Positions 7,450 through 14,527 of a DNA stretch of 16,418 bases are shown one piece after another. Positions within the stretch are counted from its first letter, which is position 1, and every line of letters begins with the position of its first letter. The stretch lies in the NCBI GenBank assembly GCA_030597965.1, contig JAUVQU010000031.1, forward strand, positions 1 through 16,418. Reading direction: 5' to 3'. Source of the stretch: Cellvibrionaceae bacterium (GTDB lineage Bacteria > Pseudomonadota > Gammaproteobacteria > Pseudomonadales > Cellvibrionaceae). A program made the translations under genes and the position numbers. The notes beneath the pieces are model-generated. The model was not told the DNA's origin. It saw nothing but the letters and a program-made list of their open reading frames with translations, and ran no database searches.

Positions 7450-7511
7450 TCGCTTGCAGGGTAAGCTCCTACACAGTTAATCACTACCGTAGGAGCTTGC
7501 CCTGCAAGCGA
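7450..7511. repeat. Paired REP element (REPIN/BIME-like)
   Basis: Two 23-nt arms (7450-7472 and 7489-7511) are inverted copies of each other, with a single T/G position that still pairs as G-U in RNA, around a 16-nt loop. Each arm carries the GTAGGAGC head followed by its own small palindrome (GCTTGC/GCAAGC), the architecture of Pseudomonas-type REP sequences, and two in opposite orientation make a REPIN. Such elements are dispersed by RAYT (REP-associated tyrosine transposase) enzymes; none is encoded in this window. Position between purB and roxA suggests a secondary role in mRNA 3'-end stability or termination, but no T-run follows the stem. Confidence 0.75.
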
Positions 7512-7561
7512 AAAGACCCAATCAATACAACCCACTCTATTAATACCTGCGGATTATCGTC

Positions 7562-8716
7562 ATGCCACAGCCACTAACTCATTTGGGCGACATGCCCATC
7601 GAAGAATTTATCCGTGATTACTGGCAACAGAAACCGCTGCTAATTCGTCAGGCCTTTGAAGATTTCAGCTCACCCATTGATGCCGATGAACTGGCAGGCT
7701 TAGCCCTTGAGGAAGAAATTGAGTCTCGGCTAATCCTTGAAGAAGGCGCCCAGCCCTGGGAGCTGCGCTGCGGCCCCTTCAGCGAAGAGGATTTTGCTGG
7801 CCTACCCAAAGACAAGTGGACGTTACTGGTACAGGCGGTCGACCACTACATCCCTGAAGTCGCCGACATCTTAGATTTCTTTCGCTTTATTCCGAGCTGG
7901 CGACTCGATGACATTATGATCAGCTACGCCGTCGACGGTGGCAGTGTTGGCCCTCACTTTGATCAATACGATGTTTTTTTACTGCAGGCAGAAGGCCAGC
8001 GACAGTGGCAACTGGGGCAAATGTGTGACCAAGCCAGCCCTCGACTGAGCGGTGTCGATCTCGATATTTTAAAAAACTTTGATGCAGGTGATAGCTGGCT
8101 GCTCAACCCTGGCGATATGCTCTATATTCCCCCGCAGCTTGCCCACTGGGGCACTGCGATTGGTGATGGCTGCATGACTTACTCGATGGGCTTCCGCGCC
8201 CCCAGCCATGCCGAACTGCTCAATGATTTCACTCAAGAGCGCATGTCGCTGTTAAGTGAAGAGCAACGCTACGCTGATGCTGCATTTACGGCACAGGATA
8301 ATCCGGGCCTTATCAGCGATGAAGCCATCAATAGGGTCACGGAGATTCTCACACAACAGTTAAGCGACCCGAACCAGATAAAGCACTGGTTTGCGGGGCT
8401 GGTGACCCAACCAAAATACTCTGAAGAAGCGCATCAAAGTGCCGACCCAGAAGCCATAAGCGAGCAAATGGAAGAGTTTAAGTCGCAACTGAACAATGAG
8501 AATCTCTTTTTAGAACGCAATCCAGCCTCTAGATTTGCCTATTTAGAAATTGGCAACGGAGAAGCTGAACTCTTTATTGATGGGCAGCGATGGTCGTGTG
8601 AATTAAGTCTGGCGGAAGCATTATGCGGGCAGAAAAACACAGAGATTTCGTCATCTATTAGCAATCAATCCCTGTTGATTTTGTCTGAACTTTTTATTAC
8701 AGAAAAGCTATATTAA
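7562..8716 (+). CDS. roxA: Ribosomal protein uL16 arginine 3-hydroxylase (RoxA/YcfD)
   Basis: JmjC-type Fe(II)/2-oxoglutarate oxygenase. E. coli YcfD hydroxylates an arginine of ribosomal protein uL16 (L16). The protein is 384 aa against about 373 in E. coli. The facial triad is visible: H132 and D134 in GPHFDQYDVFLLQ, and the distal histidine H195 in IPPQLAHWGTAIG. The family start (LGDMPIEEFIRDYWQQKPLLIRQAF) and the C-terminal winged-helix-like region ending LLILSELFITEKLY are intact. It stands 148 nt after purB, separated by the REP pair, and converges with glpD. The phoPQ genes that intervene in E. coli are absent here. No strong Shine-Dalgarno sequence is seen. Confidence 0.93.
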   Translation: MPQPLTHLGDMPIEEFIRDYWQQKPLLIRQAFEDFSSPIDADELAGLALEEEIESRLILEEGAQPWELRCGPFSEEDFAGLPKDKWTLLVQAVDHYIPEVADILDFFRFIPSWRLDDIMISYAVDGGSVGPHFDQYDVFLLQAEGQRQWQLGQMCDQASPRLSGVDLDILKNFDAGDSWLLNPGDMLYIPPQLAHWGTAIGDGCMTYSMGFRAPSHAELLNDFTQERMSLLSEEQRYADAAFTAQDNPGLISDEAINRVTEILTQQLSDPNQIKHWFAGLVTQPKYSEEAHQSADPEAISEQMEEFKSQLNNENLFLERNPASRFAYLEIGNGEAELFIDGQRWSCELSLAEALCGQKNTEISSSISNQSLLILSELFITEKLY

Positions 8717-8726
8717 TCAGCAAGTT

Positions 8727-8748
8727 ATTTGCATTAATTAATGTAAAT
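8727..8748. other. AT-rich 22-bp palindrome between roxA and glpD
   Basis: A near-perfect palindrome centred at 8737/8738 with core CATTAATTAATG and flanking ATTT/AAAT; the single unpaired position is G opposite T, so it could pair in RNA. It lies in a 94-bp, very AT-rich convergent gap 11 nt after the roxA stop. It may serve as a weak termination or end-protection hairpin for both genes; without a GC core it is not a classical terminator. Confidence 0.4.
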
Positions 8749-8810
8749 AATAGTAAGAGAACTGCATTTAAATTAAAACAAATAAAGCGATAAATCAAAA
8801 GACTTTAACT

Positions 8811-10427
8811 TTAAAAAGTTCTCTGCGCACTGGACGCAATGTATTCCTGCAATTTCTCATCAGCTTGCGGCCCAAATAAAATTCTACAAGCTTCTTTTAA
8901 GCCCTCGGCATGAATTATTTCCTCGCGAGAAATCACCTGCTCAATCTTTGAGCGCCGACGCAGGAAATCTTCCAGCTTAGTAATCATTTCACGTCGCGCA
9001 GCCTGCTCCACTTCACAACGCAGATACTCTGCATTCTTAATCAATAGATTGGAGCTACTCGGATCCTTTTGTATTGCCTCGAGCAACTCAAATGCAGCCT
9101 CTCCATAACGTCGCCACAAACGGATCGACAAAGACTCCGATGACGATGTGCACGTCATTCCATCAAGGTTCATTGCACTGGCCTGGCGAAAAAACTCATC
9201 CTTTACATCAGCTCCTGGCTCTCCGTACCAGACCTTTTTCTTATCGGGGGTATCTATGCCAAAATCAGCAACAATCTCGGCAATCTCATCACCCACATTA
9301 AGGCAATCCGTCAGCTTTCCTCCGAAAACACTCAGGTGCTGATCGGCTATATTCACATCAATCGCATGTTTACGCGAAAGCTTAACCCAATCAGCTACAC
9401 CGTCTTTTCCCTTGAGCGCCAAAGGACGAACACCACAACGCTCAGCTATTACATCTTCTTTGGTAAGCGGGCGCTCCAAATCCAGCAGCTGGTTAACATT
9501 ATCCAGAACGAATTGCCGATCCTCATCTGTAACATATGTATCAGGACTCTCCACCTGCGTATCGGTTGTTCCCACACAGGTCTTTGGGCCCATTGGGATC
9601 ATGAAGAATAAACGGCCATCACTGGCAAAAAATGCCAGTACACGCTCATTTTCGGTAATACGATCCACAATTAAATGGATGCCCTTTGAAAACAGATGTC
9701 TATGCTCCGTTTTCTGGCCTGTTATTTGATTGTAATGATCGACATAGGGGCCACAGGTATTGATCAAGACTCTTGAACGAATTGAGAAAACCTCGTCACT
9801 TATTCCATCCTTAGCCTCGGTAAACCACAACCCATCACTGCGACTCGAACCTTGTGCCTCTACATAATTGGCGGCAATGCAGCCATTGCTCATAGCGGTA
9901 CGAATAAAGTTAAAAACAAAACGTGCATCATTGTCATGGAGATAACAATCGGAATATTCAAAGCCCCCCGCCACATCAGAGGTATTAATAATGGGCTCTG
10001 TTTTTTTAATCATCTTAGACGTGAGATATCGAGGCCGTTCAGTAAAAAAACGACCAATAAACCAGTAAAGAATGGTGCCCAAATACACAAAAGCAGGTGG
10101 AAGCCGAAAGCCTTTTTGTATTGTCGTGAGAAAGCGAATTTCTTTTACCGTGGAAGGATAGCTCCGCATTAAATGATTTCGGCTTTTGCACAGCTTGTTT
10201 ACCAGCAGCAGCTCACCCGTTTCGAGATATTTGATGCCGCCCCAAGCCAGGTTTGAGGAATTTGAACTGGTACAGCCAGCAAAATCACCCCGGTCAATAA
10301 GGGCCACCTTGACACCTTTAGCCGCAAGAGAGGCAGCGGCAACGGCACCATTGATACCACCGCCCAGTATGAGCACATCAAAGGTTTCCTGACGAAGCTT
10401 ACTCAGGTTTGTCTCTCTTAAATCCAT
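8811..10427 (-). CDS. glpD: FAD-dependent glycerol-3-phosphate dehydrogenase, aerobic type
   Basis: Oxidises sn-glycerol-3-phosphate to dihydroxyacetone phosphate and passes electrons to quinone at the inner membrane. It has an N-terminal FAD-binding Rossmann motif, VLILGGGINGA (residues 18-28), then TSSNSSNLAWGGIKYLE (53-69), VGTTDT within the FAD domain, AERCGVRPLA, and a C-terminal helical DAO_C domain (about 400-520). The length of 538 aa exceeds E. coli GlpD (501). The signature differs from the E. coli TSSASSKLIHGGLRYLE form, so it belongs to a divergent branch. A hydrophobic stretch at 110-128 (LPPAFVYLGTILYWFIGRF) could aid membrane attachment. It follows glpK by 78 nt on the same strand, an evident glpKD operon. 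Confidence 0.9.
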   Translation of the reverse strand: MDLRETNLSKLRQETFDVLILGGGINGAVAAASLAAKGVKVALIDRGDFAGCTSSNSSNLAWGGIKYLETGELLLVNKLCKSRNHLMRSYPSTVKEIRFLTTIQKGFRLPPAFVYLGTILYWFIGRFFTERPRYLTSKMIKKTEPIINTSDVAGGFEYSDCYLHDNDARFVFNFIRTAMSNGCIAANYVEAQGSSRSDGLWFTEAKDGISDEVFSIRSRVLINTCGPYVDHYNQITGQKTEHRHLFSKGIHLIVDRITENERVLAFFASDGRLFFMIPMGPKTCVGTTDTQVESPDTYVTDEDRQFVLDNVNQLLDLERPLTKEDVIAERCGVRPLALKGKDGVADWVKLSRKHAIDVNIADQHLSVFGGKLTDCLNVGDEIAEIVADFGIDTPDKKKVWYGEPGADVKDEFFRQASAMNLDGMTCTSSSESLSIRLWRRYGEAAFELLEAIQKDPSSSNLLIKNAEYLRCEVEQAARREMITKLEDFLRRRSKIEQVISREEIIHAEGLKEACRILFGPQADEKLQEYIASSAQRTF

Positions 10428-10505
10428 AGCCGTTCACTTATTAAAAAAAGACCTTGCCGATTAAAGTTTTAGAAAAGGCAAACACATCATTACAAAAAAG
10501 GTTAC

Positions 10506-11990
10506 TTACAGTGTACGAAAAACCGCATCGCTCCAACCTTTTAGTAAAGCTTCTCGCTGATCTGGATCAATATCTGGCTGAAACTGATCTCCGCCCTGTG
10601 ATAACTGAGAAAATGAGGAAAAATCGCCATAAACACCCAAATACCGACCGGCCAGATAGGCAGCACCTAACGCCGTTGTCTCTGCGATACTGGAGCGATA
10701 AACCTGCATATCCAAAGTATTTGCCAGGAACTGAACCAGCCAATCATTAGCCACCATGCCACCGTCAACTTTCAGTAACTTTGGCTTAATACCGTCCTCG
10801 GCCATTGCCGTGAAAAGATCATGGGTCAGATAGCAAACCGACTCCAAGGCAGCTCTTACCAGTTCGGCAGGGCCTGTATCACGTGTCAAACCAAAAATGG
10901 CCCCTCTTACATCCGGACGCCAATAGGGAGCACCCAGCCCTGTAAATGCCGGGACCAGATAAACACCACTGTTACTTTGCAATCCACTGGCCATCGCTTC
11001 CGTTTCGGCGGCACTGGAAATGACACCCAAGCCATCCCTCAACCATTGCACTGCGGCACCAGCAACAAAAATAGAACCCTCAATCGCATAGGTAACCTCC
11101 CCATCCAATTGATAGGCAACCGTGGTCAACAAACGATTTTTTGAGACGAGCGCTTCACTGCCTGAATTCATCAACACAAAACAGCCGGTGCCATAGGTAC
11201 TTTTGATAGCGCCCGGCTCAAAACAACACTGCCCAATAGTGGCCGCTTGTTGATCTCCGGCGACGCCTGTGATGGGAATAGTTCGGCCAAATAAGCTGGG
11301 GGCGACCAGCCCAAAATCTGCTGAACAATCCAGTACTTTTGGTAAAAGAGATGCGGGGATGCGGAAAATCTTAAGCAGTTCTGGATCCCATTGCCCCGTG
11401 TGAATATTGTATAAGTTTGTTCGACTGGCATTGGTAGCATCGGTAGCATGAACTTCACCACCCGTGAGACGCCAAATTAAAAAGCTATCAATAGTACCGA
11501 AGGCGAGCTCTCCAGCTTCCGCCTTCGCTCTTGCGCCCCCTACATTATCTAAAATCCACGCTATTTTTGTTGCGGAGAAATAAGGATCCAACAAGAGTCC
11601 CGTTCGTGACCGGATACTGGCTTCGAGCCCCTCTTCTTTCAGTGCATCACATTGATCGGCCGTCCGACGGTCTTGCCACACAATTGCGTTATAGATTGGC
11701 AGGCCTGTTGCGCGCTCCCAGACAACGGTTGTTTCACGCTGGTTTGTGATGCCGATTCCTGCGACCTGATACCCCTCTTCACTTTCCGCTTGCGCCAACG
11801 CTCTGCGGGTAACATTCAGCACCGAAGTAAAAATTTCTTCGGCGTCGTGTTCTACCCACCCTTCACTGGGAAAGTACTGAGAGAATTCCTCTTGAGCCGA
11901 AGTCACAACCTCAGCTTTCTGATTAAACACCATAGCCCGCGAGCTAGTGGTGCCCTGATCTATCGCCAAAATACATTGCTTATTGTCCAT
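10506..11990 (-). CDS. glpK: Glycerol kinase
   Basis: FGGY-family kinase; ATP plus glycerol gives sn-glycerol-3-phosphate, the substrate of the GlpD encoded next. The protein is 494 aa from MDNKQCILAIDQGTTSSRA. I prefer this ATG (complement of CAT at 11988-11990), preceded by GTGAGAG, over an upstream in-frame ATG at 12014 that adds eight non-conserved residues. Visible are phosphate loop 1 DQGTTSSRA, glycerol-site motifs TNQRETTVVW and WQDRRT, the ATP-site YGTGCFVLMNSG, and the FGGY signature LLKVDGGMVANDWLVQFLANT. The glycine-rich loop that binds fructose-1,6-bisphosphate in E. coli (GGKGGTR) is replaced by a shorter SLFGRT, and the C-terminal IIA-Glc docking segment is not recognisable. 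This suggests different allosteric control. No glpF or glpR is adjacent. Confidence 0.96.
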   Translation of the reverse strand: MDNKQCILAIDQGTTSSRAMVFNQKAEVVTSAQEEFSQYFPSEGWVEHDAEEIFTSVLNVTRRALAQAESEEGYQVAGIGITNQRETTVVWERATGLPIYNAIVWQDRRTADQCDALKEEGLEASIRSRTGLLLDPYFSATKIAWILDNVGGARAKAEAGELAFGTIDSFLIWRLTGGEVHATDATNASRTNLYNIHTGQWDPELLKIFRIPASLLPKVLDCSADFGLVAPSLFGRTIPITGVAGDQQAATIGQCCFEPGAIKSTYGTGCFVLMNSGSEALVSKNRLLTTVAYQLDGEVTYAIEGSIFVAGAAVQWLRDGLGVISSAAETEAMASGLQSNSGVYLVPAFTGLGAPYWRPDVRGAIFGLTRDTGPAELVRAALESVCYLTHDLFTAMAEDGIKPKLLKVDGGMVANDWLVQFLANTLDMQVYRSSIAETTALGAAYLAGRYLGVYGDFSSFSQLSQGGDQFQPDIDPDQREALLKGWSDAVFRTL

Positions 11991-12062
11991 AACTCTCACT
12001 TTTCCGATACGCACACCTTAAAATAATCAGCCGTACATAAACCTTAGAGATATTGGCATTGA

Positions 12063-12126
12063 TCAGCAAGTAAGGAGTTCAGCAAGTAAGGAGTTCTGAA
12101 AGTAAGGCGCTCAGCAAGTAAGGAAT
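12063..12126. repeat. Four tandem 16-bp repeats upstream of glpK
   Basis: Units of consensus TCAGCAAGTAAGGAGT start at 12063, 12079, 12095 and 12111, all exactly 16 bp. Units 1 and 2 are identical, unit 4 differs at one position, and unit 3 is the most diverged. The array fills most of the gap between the phosphatase stop codon (12130-12132, minus strand) and glpK. It lies in the glpK leader or in the read-through mRNA from rluC. The 16-bp period is not a codon multiple and no reading frame crosses it. Confidence 0.9.
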
Positions 12127-12129
12127 ATT

Positions 12130-12765
12130 TTATAAATGTAAGAGCTCACCTAACTCAGATAGACATGCGATTGGTTTATAGGGTGTTAATCGCTCTATAG
12201 AATGCGCACCAAAATCAACAGCAATACACCGCACATCAGCACGACGAGCCATCTCCATATCATATTCAGTGTCGCCGACCATAACGGCATCTTGTCGATG
12301 CACGCCCTGCTCTGACAACAATTCATTCAACATTAATGGATCTGGCTTAGATCGAGTCTCATCAGCGCAGCGGGAAGCGTCAAAATATTCCTGCATGCCT
12401 AAATCAGTTAATACTCTTGATAATCCATAACGACTTTTACTGGTAGCGACGGCCAACAAATGACCTCTGTCACGTAAGACGTCAAGTGTTTCGAGTGCGT
12501 CAGGAAAAAGTTGGTTGGGGCTGATATCCGCAGCGTAGTGCTCCGTATAAGCCAATTGCAAAGATTCAAGCTGAGGCTGTGCAATTGAGGGGTAGAGTGC
12601 GCGTATAGCCTCAGGCAAACCAAGACCGATAATATTTTGAATCTGATCACCAGTTAGCACACTCAAGCCAACCTCATCTGCTCCGCGCTGTAACGCCAGA
12701 CATATTTTGGCCGTTGAGTCACAGAGAGTGCCATCCCAATCAAATACAATGAGCTTGGCAGGCAT
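12130..12765 (-). CDS. HAD-superfamily phosphatase (phosphoglycolate phosphatase-like)
   Basis: A 211-aa HAD subfamily IA hydrolase. Motif I is FDWDGTLCDS (nucleophile D9, acid D11), motif II is VATSKSRYGL (T108, K110), motif III is the SKPDP lysine K140, and motif IV is VMVGDTEYDM (D165, D169). A helical cap lies between residues 15 and 90. The family includes phosphoglycolate phosphatase, phosphonatase and pyrophosphatases, so the substrate cannot be assigned. The ATG is 5 nt after the rluC stop codon, with no independent Shine-Dalgarno sequence, so translation is probably coupled to rluC. A HAD gene directly downstream of rluC is also the arrangement in Pseudomonas, where its role is likewise undefined. 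Confidence 0.9.
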   Translation of the reverse strand: MPAKLIVFDWDGTLCDSTAKICLALQRGADEVGLSVLTGDQIQNIIGLGLPEAIRALYPSIAQPQLESLQLAYTEHYAADISPNQLFPDALETLDVLRDRGHLLAVATSKSRYGLSRVLTDLGMQEYFDASRCADETRSKPDPLMLNELLSEQGVHRQDAVMVGDTEYDMEMARRADVRCIAVDFGAHSIERLTPYKPIACLSELGELLHL

Positions 12766-12770
12766 TAAAG

Positions 12771-13748
12771 CTAAGAACTTGCCGGAGATAAACGGGCAAG
12801 AGGACCCGCCAGACGCTCATCCAGAGGCGCTTCTACTTTGAGCCGAGCCTTTGAATCGGGCATATAAATCTCCAGTGCCGCAGCGTGGAGGAACAATCGG
12901 TTGAACCCCAACGCCTTCATTTCCTTGTTAGCTTGCTGCTCCCCATATTTTGGATCGCCAATCAATGGGTGCCCTACATACTGGGCATGAACACGAATTT
13001 GGTGTGTGCGGCCTGTGATCGGTTTCGCTTCTACCAGAGAGCAGCCCTGATAATGCTGTAAAATCCTGAACTTAGTCAGGGAATCCTTGCCTTCCGGGTC
13101 GACTCTTACTACCCGCTCACCACTTTGCAGGTCGTTCTTGCGCAATGGTGCCTTCACCTCTTTACGACGATTGGGCCAGCGACCGACGACCAGTGCGTGA
13201 TAATACTTTTGAATTCGCCCTTCTCTTAGCTGCTCATGCAAATAGCGCAACATGCTGCGCTTTTTGGCGATCATAATACAGCCGGAAGTATCGCGATCTA
13301 AACGATGTACCAACTCCAGGTATCGACAATCTGGACGCAACTGACGCAAAGACTCAATCAACCCAAGACTTACCCCACTGCCACCATGAACCGCTAAGCC
13401 CGAGGGCTTATTGATAACCAGCAAACTGTCATTTTCGAATAAAACCGCATTGTTAAGGTGTTCCGCCAATTGGTTACTTGGCTTAGGGATGACCTTCGCA
13501 TCACCAAGGCGAACTGGAGGCACTCGAACCACGTCCCCGGCCTTTAATTTGTATTCGGGCTTAATCCGACCTTTATTTACACGCACTTCGCCCTTGCGAA
13601 CTATCCGATAAATACGGGATTTAGGGACGCCTTTTAGTAAGGAAAGCAAAAAATTGTCGATTCTTTGACCGGCACGGTCCTCATCAATCTCAATAAATTG
13701 TACTTTGCTGAGAGGCTTGTCGGAAACTTTAGAGGTGGATTCAGTCAT
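12771..13748 (-). CDS. rluC: 23S rRNA pseudouridine synthase RluC
   Basis: RluA-family pseudouridine synthase. E. coli RluC modifies U955, U2504 and U2580 of 23S rRNA. The 325-aa protein has an N-terminal S4 RNA-binding domain (about residues 20-82, with GQRIDNFLLSLLKGVPKSRIYRIVRKGEVRVNKGR) and the catalytic motif HRLDRDTSG with nucleophile D151. It also has the RluA-family segments VINKPSGLAVHGG, ITGRTHQIRVHAQYVGHPLIGD and RLFLHAAAL. RluC is preferred over RluA/RluD because of the divergent rne neighbour, the same pairing as in E. coli, and the sequence RIYRIVRKGEVRVNKGRIKP. It is first in a minus-strand operon with the HAD phosphatase. Its promoter must lie in the AT-rich 13750-13800 stretch but was not clearly identified. 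Confidence 0.94.
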   Translation of the reverse strand: MTESTSKVSDKPLSKVQFIEIDEDRAGQRIDNFLLSLLKGVPKSRIYRIVRKGEVRVNKGRIKPEYKLKAGDVVRVPPVRLGDAKVIPKPSNQLAEHLNNAVLFENDSLLVINKPSGLAVHGGSGVSLGLIESLRQLRPDCRYLELVHRLDRDTSGCIMIAKKRSMLRYLHEQLREGRIQKYYHALVVGRWPNRRKEVKAPLRKNDLQSGERVVRVDPEGKDSLTKFRILQHYQGCSLVEAKPITGRTHQIRVHAQYVGHPLIGDPKYGEQQANKEMKALGFNRLFLHAAALEIYMPDSKARLKVEAPLDERLAGPLARLSPASS

Positions 13749-13811
13749 TCGCGGATTCTAACAGCTCTTAAAATAAAAACCTTTTATTATCAGTTAAATA
13801 GGTCAGATAAT

Positions 13812-13840
13812 TTGATGGTCTCCTTTAATGTTGCTATAGT
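13812..13840 (+). promoter_or_regulatory. Candidate sigma70 promoter for rne
   Basis: TTGATG (13812-13817, 4/6) and TATAGT (13835-13840, 5/6) are exactly 17 nt apart in the rluC/rne divergent gap, pointing at rne. A start near 13847 gives an rne leader of about 680 nt, longer than the 361-nt leader of the main E. coli rne promoter. Other, closer promoters are possible. Confidence 0.5.
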
Positions 13841-14472
13841 CACGCCAGCCTTGATCAGGCAGGTTCTCAGGTATCGCGATGTGGTAAGCACACGGGCATA
13901 TCAACTCAGGGAATACCGCTGAAGGCGCGAGATTGATGGCAGACGCATAAAGACACCATAAGGTGTAGCGCGCCACTCTCGAAACAGACACAAAAATGAA
14001 CGGTTCTATTCGTCCCTATCGTGTTTATGAAAGTCTACCGATAAATAAAGCCAATAGACCATACGACAACCACGCAGTGACGTGGGTTGTCAGAAGAGAA
14101 GTGAATTAGAGATACTCGATAGGTCGGGTATTGCGACAACAATCAAACCAATTCGCCCTATGTGGCGACGCAGACATTGTTAAATCGCTAACCTAGGGCT
14201 ACGCCCCTTTTGTTACCTACTGTAAGCCGCATATTTAAGCCTACTGCTTAGTGTATTGCCAATAAAGTATATAGCAATAAATAGGAACATCATCCGGCCC
14301 CAAACCCAGAGCACATGAGGCTTTGGTAACAACTTGAGTACATGGTTGTACGGTATAAACACCAGCTGCGCGCGCTTCTATGAACCGCTTCACTGGATAG
14401 ATCTATATACCATCAGTACACCCCAACAGTCGCCGGTGCGAGCTTTCGAGCAGCGTGCCGTTAAGAGACTGA

Positions 14473-14505
14473 TCTCCACTCCCTCCTGCCCACCCTCCTA
14501 CCTGC
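14473..14505 (+). promoter_or_regulatory. C-rich, G-poor tract (rut-like) before rne
   Basis: In these 33 nt there are 20 C and only 2 G, with many YC dinucleotides, the composition Rho prefers for loading. Within it the near-identical decamers CCCTCCTGCC (14481-14490) and CCCTCCTACC (14493-14502) repeat, and both contain CCTCC, the anti-Shine-Dalgarno core. It ends 22 nt before the rne ATG. Function is inferred only. Confidence 0.4.
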
Positions 14506-14523
14506 GCACAAGAAAATCAGGTA
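14499..14523 (+). promoter_or_regulatory. Hairpin covering the rne Shine-Dalgarno
   Basis: TACCTG (14499-14504) is the exact complement of CAGGTA (14518-14523), with a 13-nt A-rich loop between. CAGGTA contains the only plausible Shine-Dalgarno sequence (AGG at 14519-14521), four bases before the rne ATG at 14528. If formed, the 6-bp stem would reduce ribosome access. Confidence 0.45.
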
Positions 14524-14527
14524 ACAC

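Larger units (their letters stand above)
13847..14527 (+). promoter_or_regulatory. Long structured 5' leader of rne
   Basis: This gene-free stretch carries a series of stem-loops in the rne sense. GGCGCG/CGCGCC (13924-13929/13969-13974) encloses ACACC/GGTGT with loop ATAA (13953-13966). GACAACCACG pairs with CGTGGGTTGTC around one bulged G (14065-14074/14081-14091, loop CAGTGA). GGGC/GCCC has loop TAC (14196-14206), TAAGC/GCTTA (14236-14250), ATTGC/GCAAT (14255-14278) and GTACA/TGTAC (14338-14351). In E. coli, RNase E represses itself by cleaving its own mRNA after binding leader hairpins, so a comparable role is inferred. I cannot align these stems to the E. coli hp1-hp3 elements from sequence alone. 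Confidence 0.5.

Noticed and set aside
7414..7561. REP pair interpreted as a CRISPR unit or a standard terminator
   Set aside because: Only one inverted pair with no spacers or array, and the stem is not followed by a T-run; REPIN is the better fit.
11991..12014. Eight-residue N-terminal extension of glpK
   Set aside because: MDNKQCILAIDQGTT is the usual GlpK start and has its own Shine-Dalgarno-like sequence; the extension adds nothing conserved.
11991..12062. Search for a CRP or GlpR operator upstream of glpK
   Set aside because: No TGTGA-N6-TCACA or GlpR-like dyad was found by eye.
14196..14211. GGGC/GCCC hairpin followed by TTTT in the rne leader as a terminator
   Set aside because: Only 4 bp of stem, a 3-nt loop and a T-run of four interrupted by G; too weak to call an intrinsic terminator, so it is listed only as a leader stem.
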